Shown here: positions 11,253-21,369 of the stretch, piece by piece
Layout: every line of letters starts with the position of its first letter
How positions within the stretch are numbered: the first letter of the stretch is position 1
Origin: Cladorrhinum sp. PSN259
Lineage: Eukaryota; Ascomycota; Sordariomycetes; Sordariales; Podosporaceae
Length of the DNA: 64,000 nt
NCBI GenBank assembly: GCA_033725935.1
Contig: MU867092.1
Coordinates: forward strand, 186,001-250,000
Direction of reading: 5' to 3'
Translations under genes and position numbers: made by a program
The notes under the pieces: model-generated
Told to the model about the DNA's origin: nothing
The model's database searches: none
The model's input: the letters and a program-made list of their open reading frames with translations, nothing else

Positions 11253-11543
11253 TTATGGGCCTTCAACGAAGAGGAGGGAAATATAGAGCCATAAGTCTAG
11301 CAGTCTGCCTTCGGCACCGGTTGAGGAGCTAAACTCATTATCGGAATCGGCTTTGACGGTAAACGAGTGTTTGAAGGATTCCTCGGGGTTGAGAATGTGG
11401 TCTAGGATCTTGTCGCCGTTCTCCTGGGCGAGGATAGCCTTGCACAAGCTCTGGATCTGTGGCTCTTCTGCAGCGGGACTCTTGGTCTTGCTGCGAGCCA
11501 GAAGTAGAGAGTAGCGATTGTTATCCATGCTGGGGGACTCCAT
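11253..11543 (-). CDS. Short hypothetical protein
   Basis: An ATG frame of 96 residues with two nearby in-frame ATGs (11543, 11528) and GC-rich third positions like real genes here. It is Ser/Lys/Glu-rich, with a helical middle (PQIQSLCKAILAQENGDKIL) and a hydrophobic C-terminus (LLDLWLYISLLFVEGP). No family recognised. It may be a real small gene, or the surviving part of a longer one. It stands alone between gene-poor stretches. Confidence 0.4.
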   Translation of the reverse strand: MESPSMDNNRYSLLLARSKTKSPAAEEPQIQSLCKAILAQENGDKILDHILNPEESFKHSFTVKADSDNEFSSSTGAEGRLLDLWLYISLLFVEGP

Positions 11544-13055
11544 ATGTGATTGGTGAGAACAGGACAGAGATCGGGTAGATCGAGTTTTTGGATTTGACCC
11601 CTTGAAAAGGGTGCGGAAAAGTGTGAGGGAGTGAAAGAGGAGAGAGAGAGGGTGTGCTTAGCATCCCATGACCCCAACTTTACGAGTCTTTGGAGGGCCA
11701 GCCCCGCATGTTGGGCTTGACGGAGGTCAAAGTCGACACACTGTCCCCAAACCTAGCCACTGAGCAAACTTGCCAGGATTGATGATGGCTTTTCCCTTAC
11801 ACACCACTTCCTCTGGAAAAGCAGCCGATCTCAATTCTATCGAGTATCACCTACATAGACGGTCGATTATTATGAGTTCAACGTCTAGGGTACTCAAGTA
11901 TACAGTCGCCAGAAAAATACCAGGTATGGTCACATTTCCTTGAAAATGTCAGATCATTCGGGTAGTGCCCGAGTACCTACCTACCCAAGGTAGGCAACAG
12001 GTTCAGCACACCTGGAAATGGTCTGAAAGGGGAGGGCAAGGTTGAACGTCACAACTCCAAACGTTGTGTTATAATCGGGCAGCAATGCTTCAGCGAAGCA
12101 TTTTCGCTTCGAGGGCTTGAGTGGGCAGGTATTACATGTCACTTACTAAACTTTTGTACAAAGGGAACTCCGCGGCGGCGGCGGCGTGATATCTGCCTGC
12201 TGGCCTGAAATGTGTTGCAGTGCTGTGGAGCTGACTTTCAACCAATTACCATACATGGCCATAGTGTTTTCGAAACGGCAGTTGTGAGCCTATGGGACGT
12301 CCTTGGTGGTTACACAACGAGGCCTTGGAGCCACTTATTTCTGCAGATCTCTTGTCTGCCGTGGGCGGCGGCCACCGCGGATCTTGGTTCTCAAGGCCGA
12401 TCAGGTCGGATTGCATGATGGTGCGTACATATTATATATTCACAATCATTCTAGCTGGCAATATGTATATGAGGGTGGAGCTTTGTTATCCAAGAGGTCG
12501 ACTGGTACTACCAAGCTTGTCACCCGCCGGCACGACTAATCGGGTGCAGATACCTCAGAGAGAAAAGTGAGGTACCAACCCCACTAAGATTATCTGCTTT
12601 CAGTAACGGTCCCACTGGTAGTCAAACTGGGCTGCATCGGGCATGTAAGGGGGCAGACCCAAGGGTCCAATGCTAGATACGACGTAGGGCGATGTTTGTA
12701 GGGGTAAGCGTGCAGCTGAAAAGAGGTTGCAAAGGCATTTGATTGACTCGTCGGAGGGAAGTAGGTCCACATGAGGTGTCCATGTGAGGATCATTGCATT
12801 GCGGCTTTCCTCCTATTAGCTAGAGAACTGTGCCGAGTATGCATGCACCGAGGTTGCCCAATTCAATGCACAACAAATTCACCGCCCTTTTGCTGTCTGG
12901 CAGAAACCAAAAAAATAAATATATCAGTGCCTCCAGACGCCCATCTCGGGTCTGACGGATAACCGAAATCAAGCACTCCCCATCTTCCCCCCTGACTACA
13001 AACACAACATACACTTGCCATCATAGACCGGCGACCCACCGACGCCCACGACAAG
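11544..13055. other. Intergenic, gene-poor
   Basis: No supported gene. A perfect 8-bp inverted repeat with a 3-nt loop lies at 12084-12102. The right part is the promoter region of the four-exon ATPase gene. Other frames are short and motif-free. Confidence 0.4.
12084..12102. repeat. Small perfect hairpin
   Basis: Arms AATGCTTC and GAAGCATT are separated by AGC. It could be a transcription-factor palindrome or chance; no gene is close on either side. Confidence 0.3.
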
Positions 13056-16000
13056 ATGTTTACTCCTCGACAATGGATGGAAACATGTACCCCCTTCCGA
13101 CCCGGTACGGAAATCAAGGAAGGTGGACGATACTACATCGAGTCACTCGAGCCAGGTGACGTGGTTGCGACCGATGGCAAGGTGGTGACGTCCGACTGGT
13201 TTGGTTTCCACACCGGTGTAAGTGTCCCACCCCTTAACACGGGATGCTCTCGCCCGGCTAACTTTTAAATCTCCCCTGGCCAGGCACTCAACGAAGACTT
13301 CATCAGCAAGATCAGCCATCTCCAGCTGATTACTGTATCCAAGAGCAAGGCCATCGCCACGAATCCCCGGGAGGGAAACTGGTGTTGGTTTGAGCTCGGT
13401 ATCGTTAGATCCAAGGACGAGGCTGTCGAAGAGGAGGACGAGGCCCTTTGCTGGATGAGCCATGAGAATGCCTTCATGGCCGAGGAGTTTGAGTGGGTAT
13501 GCGGCGCTCCCTCCGAATCCCCCCCTCTTACGAGCTCGCGCAGCTAATGTTTTGCTCAACAGCGAGAGGGTAAAGTCTTCTCTAAGGACCACTCCCTTCT
13601 AACATCGCTCAAGGTGAGCCACCCTTGATAGGCCATCGCACACTATCGCTGTGGGAAAAGGAGTTGCTGACGGTTTGCAGAAGACAGGCGGTTATATTCA
13701 GGTTCGACTATGCGCTCGGTTTAAGGACTGGGGTATCTCAGCAACGAAGGGTTTCCTGATCTTCGACATCGGCCATACAGATGGGTTACCCAGACAGCCA
13801 GTTCTCAGACCCCTTGCTGTGGGTAAGCCCCAGATTCTGATCGTACAGACCGATGGGGGCACCGATGGCGGTCAATTCTTGGACACCAACGTGCTGAAAG
13901 ACCTGGATGGGAGGCTTGGAATCCGCTGCACAGCGCCTTTGCTGGGGGAAGCCACCAGGGACACGAAGGCGAGCCCCACAGCACGTTTGGACAACAAGTT
14001 GCATCTTTCCGGTAATTACCAGCCGTCGTTGGTTATCAGCAAAGTGCCGGCCCCTCTGGGCGAGAGCAATATCCTAGAGCTGCCGAACATCGAATCAGAA
14101 TTCCCTGCCAAGCGTGTCTTGGTCGTGGTCGACGCGGCTGCTCTGTTCCCGCCCGACAACGACGATGGCCAAGTCAAAAGCCGAAAAAGCAAAAGGGGCC
14201 TGTCATGGGATCAGACTGTCGAGAACTTCTGGGAACTTGGTGTTGACCGGCTCCGGCGCCCCTATCACCTCCTTGTCCGCTTTGGATGCGAAGGGGTCAT
14301 CTACAGAGACCCTACCCACCCTGATGATCTGGTTCTCATCTTTGAACCGGGGAGCTGTGAAGACCGCAGCTCGGACGAGAGGCTCGAAGCAGGCCGGGAC
14401 GTCATCTTCATGGCCGGTCTAGCTTCCTGCTTGGCCAAGGAATCCCATCTCTCGATTCTACATCTCTGCGAGACGCAGATCAAGCAGGCTGTGATCACCG
14501 GGCTCCAGTGGTGCCGGCGCACCGAGAAATTGGATATCGACGCCGTCCGAAATTGCACTTCGGTCCGAGCTCGCACTCCTGTCAACGAGAAACTGATCTG
14601 GAGCAATCTGATGTTGGAGACAATCGCCGATCCTGTCTTCATCCCGGTACGACTGAGCCGCCCCAACCCCCAGCAGGGCCCCTCGTCATTGATCTTTCGG
14701 ACCCTCCCCTATGACCCTTCATCCACCGGGGCGGCAGCAGAGATCGCCCTAACGCCCATCTCAGACAAGGGAAACGATGACTTACTGCCCTACGTCCCAA
14801 CCGCAAGCTTCGGTGCCCTCGTCACCGCCGACAGGTGCGAGATCGACAACTTCCGAGACATCGCCCACAAGCTGAAATATTACCTCTCAAAGGGGGATTT
14901 CAAGCAGCCGTTCTGTATTGCCGTGTTCGGCCGGCCCGGCTCCGGCAAGTCTTTCGGTGTCAAGCAGGTCATCCAGAGCATCTTTGATGGAGTCGGGAAA
15001 CCCTATCGTCCTCTAGAGAGGAACCTGTCGCAGTTCGAGGAGATCAGCGACCTAGAAGACGCGGTTAATCAGATCAGGGGCATGTCGACAACCAATGTGG
15101 TACCCGTCGCGTATTTTGACGAATTCGACGCTACTCATAACAACACGCCCCTCTACTGGGTGGGGGAACTCGAAGAGAAGCTTCTGAAGGAAGACGAAGA
15201 TGGTAAACATGGTATCTACGTCTTCATCGGAGGTACGGCTGAGACTTTTGAGGAATTCCAACTCCAGCCCAGCGAGAGAGTCGACAAGCTACGTCATGAA
15301 GTGGCGGATGATGGATATCCCGCAAGCTGTGGAGGCCTCAAGGCGGTTATAGAGGAAAACTTTCCTGTAGAAGATATGACCATCCTGTCCAAGACATTGC
15401 GATTCGACACCCAAACCACAAGCATCCAATCCAATGAGAGCTCCCAATCCACCGAGACAACGTCCAACGAGCTGATGGCAGTCCTTCACTGGGTGAGGAC
15501 CGGATCGCGCGAAGATCGCGGAACGACGACCGGAACCTCGCTCAAATTAACCAGCGAGCTCCCCATCGTCTTCTTTGAAAACTTTGGCGAGACCCGCCAA
15601 GGCAATCCACTGGGCTGGTTAAAGTACTTTCTCGCACCCATGCAGGACGGCGCATTCTACGACAGCAGCGACAAAACAGAGTACCCACTGGGCCAAGCCA
15701 TCTTTGTGTTTATCGAGGGAAACATGGGCCACTTTGAGTCTTTCCTCGACAACCCGGACATGCCCGACGTTTTCAAGCACGCCAAAGGCCCCGACTTCGT
15801 CAGCCGGCTGAGCGGGCAATTCGTGAACAGCCTCACCAAGAAGGAAGGAGACGGAGGGGGGGTACCTGACGACTTGGAGCAGGTGCTGGAAGGCTACAAG
15901 CGGGGACTCGACGAGTACCAGGACGCGTTCAACGAATACAAGGAAACGTACAAAGCCTACCAGACATCTCTCGCCGAATGGAACGGAAAGGACTCCGGCA

Positions 16001-16710
16001 CAAGGGGGGATGAGCCGAAACAACCCAAACCACCAAAACAGCCCAAGCCGCTCTCGATTGGCGTTTTTCGCACGGACGAAACGAAGCGGAAATCGTTCGC
16101 AAGTGTTTTGAGTGGCCACATCAACATCCAGGGCCCGAACAAGGTACACGACGGCGACGACATGTTTGTGATTCGCCGTGCCATCATGCTCCGCCACATG
16201 CTCCAGAAGCGCGGCTTGCACGGGAAATTTCTACCCACGAGCAACGTGCTCCAGGCGCTGCTGCGGGTGCCGAAGCTGCGTCACGGCGCTCGGTCGCTCG
16301 AGACCATACTGGCCATGAGCCGTGTTCCAGGAGAAGAAGAAGAAGTAGAAGAAGAAGAAGAAGAAGAAGCACAAGGAGGAGGAGAAGAAGCACAAGGAGG
16401 AGGAGAAGAACAAAATGGAGAAGGAGAAGAAGAAGATGACGAAGATGGAGATGACGAAGAACGGTCCGAATATTTCGACGAGAACCACCTGCCCCTGGAG
16501 AGCCAGCTCAAGCTGCATGTGGATATCGAGACGTGGAACAAGTACCTTGATTCTTCTGCTACTATCGAGAAGAGCTCCTCCGAGATTCAAAAGAAAGGCC
16601 GACACAGCGATGCCGGACTTGATGATGATGCGCAGAGGCGTCGCGGTGCCGAGATCCAGTGGATAGTTTTGAGGCGTGGAGGGGGGTACAAGCACGAGAG
16701 TTTGTACTAG
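13056..16710 (+). CDS. Large P-loop ATPase of unknown function with acidic C-terminus
   Basis: Four exons: 13056-13217, 13284-13496, 13563-13613 and 13681-16710, with introns of 66, 66 and 67 nt and canonical ends, all phase 0. They encode about 1151 residues. A P-loop GRPGSGKS lies near residues 559-566 and an acidic Walker-B-like strand VAYFDEFD near 618-625, as in AAA-type or STAND-like NTPases. The upstream half holds a separate domain with VLVVVDAAALFPP, LLVRFGCEGVIY and GRDVIFMAGLASCLA, which recalls ribokinase-like folds; this is my inference. A charged KPPKQPKP-rich linker follows the ATPase, then a Glu-rich tract (about 16330-16460) containing a duplicated 21-bp GAAGCACAAGG unit. No signal peptide or membrane segment. 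The role is unknown. Confidence 0.8.
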
Positions 16711-17968
16711 CGAGATTTTGCACAAGGTCCCTGGTCCCTGGTTGGTGGTGGAGGAGGCTGTGTGTGGGTGCAGCCCATTCATGCAAACTGCTCTCTATCT
16801 TGTCAAACAAATCCGACCCGTTTGTTCAATGGATAAACGTCTGAGTTGTCGGCTAACAGGTAGCTAACAGTTAAAGGTGAGGGCACTACGGCGGGTGTGT
16901 GCCGGCTCCGGTTCTGGCTCCGAGAAGCATGATATCATCTATATTCTGGTTAGACTTAGCAGCTATAGATCCTTGGAAAGGGGTTCGTCACCTCGTCACG
17001 ATCCGCTCTTTGTAGCAATGTCATTGATTCTTTGCATGGATCCCTTTGTCCTTGGCCTCCACCAGTTTATGCCTTGGTTCCCAAAGTTTGCAACGTGACA
17101 TAGGCAGCTCAGTTTCCAAGCTTATCCAGGGCAGAGCGGACGGGATGCCGAGTTTTCTTGGAGGTATGGTCGTATGTGATGATCTAGTGAGACTTCTCAG
17201 GAGATAACACCGCGGCATCGGACAAGTCGGTCAGTTGGTTGGTATCCAGAGTCGTCAGAATAGCTCCATCTCTCTCCCAATGCACGGCGGGCAAGAGCCA
17301 ATCTCAACACACGACAATCGGCCGTGACCCGTGTTCAACCAACCAACCTGCCTCGGCAGCTCAACGCGTGGATCATCCAACCACTAGCCATGTGGGCAAA
17401 CCCCGGCCTTGAAACCTCTCACTTTCGGTGCCGGGATGCATCGCCGCTCTAGCATCTAATGTGTGAAACAAATATGATTAAATTGTAGTTGGATTTCCAG
17501 ACTGTTGGGTCGACCCAAGCGCGCTTGGGGTTCATGTTGGGGCTGTCCGTTGGCTTTTCGTGACGCTGAAAATGTGGCGGTGGTTGCTCAGACGAAAAGG
17601 GGACGTTGAGAGCAGAGCCATCGAGGAGAGATCTACCATAGTCAAGTGGAAAATCTTTACGAATTTTCGACAGCAAAAGGCACTTTCAACTGCATGGAGA
17701 GCATAAAGATGTCTTATCGATACCATAGGTCCTCATCAACCTGTTTCTGATACTCTTGACTTTTTGGCTTATAAACACTCTCGGTTACTCATAAACAAAT
17801 GTCGCTAGGTCTATCCTGCGGCCCCTTATCTCGGAGCTGGAGACAGTACATGTACTTTAATATCGAACCCCCCAGGCCGGAGTGTCCGAGTCATCATATC
17901 AACTGTGGATGCAAAGAGAGCTGAATTTATCTGGATTCATGATTATGTACAAGAAAGTGTTTGTACCT
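16711..17968. other. Intergenic, no gene seen
   Basis: Holds the 3' flanks of two convergent genes and a degenerate repeat near 17128. Frames present are short and motif-free. Confidence 0.45.
17128..17185 (+). repeat. Dispersed degenerate repeat, copy 2
   Basis: Begins AGGGCAGAGCGGACGGGATG and is the second copy of the sequence at 7343-7400. Most differences are C/T or A/G changes. Confidence 0.4.
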
Positions 17969-19602
17969 TCAGCTTCTGATTCCGCCCATGAATGGCCAGC
18001 CACCCGTGATGAGATGATCACTTCCATTGCCCCCCTTTGTTGTTGCCGTTCCTTCACGATTATGATGCTTCTTATTTCGACTCCTACTCCTGCTCTGGCT
18101 CCTTCTTCCGTCGTATAAACCCAGTATCACGTCGACACTGTCGCTGTCGCTTCCGTCTCGTTCAAGGTGAGCCTTGGCTGGCTTTGTTATGGTGTGTGGT
18201 GGTAATTGACTGGATCTCGGCGTTGGTGGAGGACGGAGGGGCGTTGATGTCGGTGGTGAGCCTTCCACCATTGTGTGTGAGGAGCCTGAGTCCCGGAGAT
18301 ATTGATGGTTTGATGAATCAGCGGGGCTGCCGTATGGTGTCTTGTCGGTGTGCTCAACGTGATTCTCGTCTACTTGGCCGTAGTGGTAAGGAGTGCTGGT
18401 TCGTTGGGACTTGCGGTCTATCATGGTGAAACGGGGTAATTCGGGGTCGCTATGTTGGGAATCGTGTCTCTTTCCGTAGTCCGTCGTGCTGATGCCGCGC
18501 CTTTTGAGATAAAGGGGCCGAAAGGTGGGAATTCCGAGGCAGAACATGGCCACGACGATCTCTGCACCTGCCCAGATGAAGTATGGGGCGAAGTTCACTG
18601 CTCCTCTGTTAATTCGAAAAGGTCAAGCTCGGAGAAACAGGCCGTAACTCACATGTAAAGTCCTCGATTCCCAGTCGGGAAAGTACTATGGTTCTGGCAA
18701 TACCGCACGCCCCAGCGCTAGGGTGTGTTGGTAAGGGCTGGGATATGAAAAAGGGTCATGTTTACATGTACTTACATGACTCCGAGACTCATGCTACTAG
18801 CAAGGATAATCTTCTCTCGACGAGGCATCCGAAGTGACATGATAAACAGCCATGGGAAGATGGCATAGAAGAAGTCACAGGCGCTCGACCAAGCTAAGAT
18901 TAATTCTCGGTTAGTTCACTTGAGTTTGGACTGTTGACTGACAGTTATTCTTACCTCCAAGCCCAACATTCATCGGTTGTATCGAGATATTGAATACCCC
19001 AGGGGTTCTCAGTGGATCCCACGCTGTCCTTCTCGGTGTTGTCTGGTTCCAGAGCATGACGATCAGAGTTGTTGATGTGGCGACGGTGACCACAATGAGG
19101 AACCATATCGCGGCTTTTTGCCGTTTGTGTGGGACAACACGCAGTAGGAAGAAACCCATGCACAATTTGGCGATGGCATTACCGCTGATGACGAACGAGT
19201 TGGCGATGTACGTCCACATGATGGCATGCGACGTATCTGGAAGCTCGAGGCCCCATAAACTTCGGCCGAGTCCATAGTGGACGGCGACCTGAATGCAGCA
19301 GGCGAAGATGAGAAGAAAAAAACCGGTCAGTGCGTACAGATAGTCTTCGATGCCGACAAAGTTGACTATCCGGATGCGAGTATAGAGACGGAGTGCGACC
19401 AGTCCTAGAGACAGAACCGTCATAATCCACACTGCAGCGGCCAGAGTGTGTCCCCGGTGCATTTTGAAACCCACATTACCGTTTGGGATGTAGGTAAAAT
19501 GCGATGGTGAGACATGGTCAAGCTCAACAGAGACAAACCACGACAAAAGAAAGAAGGAGTTCTTGATCTTTTGAAAGTTTGGGGGTCGAGACTCACCCTC
19601 AT
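17969..19602 (-). CDS. Rhodopsin-domain (Pth11-related) integral membrane protein
   Basis: Exons 18955 and upward, 18893-18776, 18717-18653 and 18597-17969, joined by canonical introns of 61, 58 and 55 nt in consistent phases. The start is uncertain. A six-base first exon ATGAGG (19602-19597), a 74-nt intron and then 19522 onward gives about 461 residues; starting at ATG 19462 gives about 439. Seven hydrophobic segments run from VWIMTVLSLGLVALRLYTRI to FAPYFIWAGAEIVVAMFCLG, with family signs LRLYTRIRIVNFVGIEDYL, ACDFFYAIFPW, RREKIILASSMSLGV and AGACGIARTIVLSRLG. These mark the fungal rhodopsin domain shared by Pth11-like GPCR candidates. The C-terminal tail of about 170 residues is cytosolic, with Pro/Ser/Thr runs and an RSQSRSRSR patch. 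No CFEM domain is seen. Function in sensing is inferred. Confidence 0.85.
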
Positions 19603-21369
19603 GCCAGAACTTTTCAGCTCGGGAACTGTGGCGGGATGTGGCGGGGGTTTCCCAGAGTTCAAGATGGTGTGAAGCACCCAATAACAAGACCAAGGGAGGA
19701 TTGAATTTGGCGAGCCGTGTTGTTCTTTGGTCCTCCCTTGCGGATTGGTTGCTCCCTGCGAGCACCCGACCAACCAGATTTCAAGGCCGTAGAGATGACA
19801 AGCGCCGCTAAACTGCCAAGACCGCGTCTTCTCCTTCTTATTGAGGCTCAGAAAATGTGGGATAATGGCACGCGGTCGTAGCAATTTCTTTTGCGGATCC
19901 CCCGCAATTCTGTTAGTGCTTTTCCTCAAGCATATTTCAACGACTGCGTGAATGGCTGCCGTCAGATCATCGATTACACCATGTATACTCATCTGCCGCT
20001 TTTCTAAAGAACACTCGAATTTCAGCATACCTCAGGCTGCTCTTAGGAGATATGATATTGATCATGCACCACCCAGTTCACCACTGGCTAACACATACCA
20101 ATATTTGTAAAGCTGAAAAACAGTAACTTTCTTATTTCTACTCACAAACCCTCCATACATGTTCTGTACTAAATCTTCCCAAATCATTACCGCACCGACA
20201 GCTTTCGCATTCAAAACCACACTATTACTGTCTTTCCGCGGCACCCAGCAAACATTCTGACAAATTACGATCAAATGATCAACTCCACACGACCGAGTTC
20301 CTTCGCATGAATATTATTCCCTATATTCTGCCTATGCGCCCCAAAGCCACATCATCAAGGACCGCATTATGCTGTGCCGCAATGTATGTTATCCGAGTAA
20401 AATCCCGTTTTCCTTGGTCGCCTCAGAAGAAACCCGAGCCTAGTAGGAGCAACCGAACGGCACGTCGACGGCACGATGGCCATGACCAGATGCTCCAGTC
20501 AGGCAGGCACACCATTGACCGTGGAGATTCCTGTCTTATCCGAGCTTGAACTCCGGTCTTTTAAACTCGATGGAAAGCACCGGAACTCAGAACCCGAGTA
20601 AGAAAATGGCGCTCGCTGGGTCTGAGTTTGAAAACTACGTTTTACTATCAACTTTGCTCCTCGACATCAAGAGCTAAGACATCACGGCCTAATCCAAGGT
20701 CCTGCTGTCAAGCAATTGCTGTCTTCGAGGGTGGTCTTTCTTTTCTTGTCAATTTCTCGTTCCATCTCATCATTGGCAGGTGCACAACAATAACACATGA
20801 AACCAGGTGCGAACCTGGAATTCATTAATCTCAAAGTAAAAGTCCAGGCAAGAGCGTCCCGAAGGAACCCTCTCCTTTCTTTTCAAGACCTGCCTTACCT
20901 GATCTTTGGACTTTCCCTCTATCGACTTGGCAGGCCCGCTGTGCAGAACATCAACTGTAGGTACGTAGGAGGGATGTCACGCGGGGTAACGAGTTCAGCT
21001 GTGCAAAGATAAACATGAAGAGTCCACGCCCGTTATTCTGATTTATGTTTTACGCTGTAAAATGTTACCTCACTTCTTTTTGGATATTTAGATTACCAGT
21101 CAGCCACTTCTCCATTTTCTCAAGTGAGGCAATAGCAAGATTATGTCCCTGCAGCCCCCATTTACCGTTCCGTCACCTTCCTTCTTGCCCAAAGAACCTC
21201 CAACAGAGTTGGTGTTTGGAAACATTTGTCCAAGCCACTGACTGCAATCTGCCGCCGAAGGCTTTACTAGCCGAGACCATCCACGGCCCGCTACACCACC
21301 GCAACTCCAGCCAGAGCATTTCCAACCAGGATATCCAGCATCTTCACATAACAACCAACAAATGCCGCC
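19603..21369. other. Intergenic between divergent genes
   Basis: 1.77 kb separating the rhodopsin-like gene and the coiled-coil gene. It must contain both promoters. No convincing coding frame or repeat recognised. Confidence 0.45.

Noticed and set aside
15619..16782. Minus-strand frames rich in Leu/Phe/Ser
   Set aside because: Antisense to the ATPase and its Glu-rich tract; the poly-Phe/Leu runs are the complement of GAA repeats.
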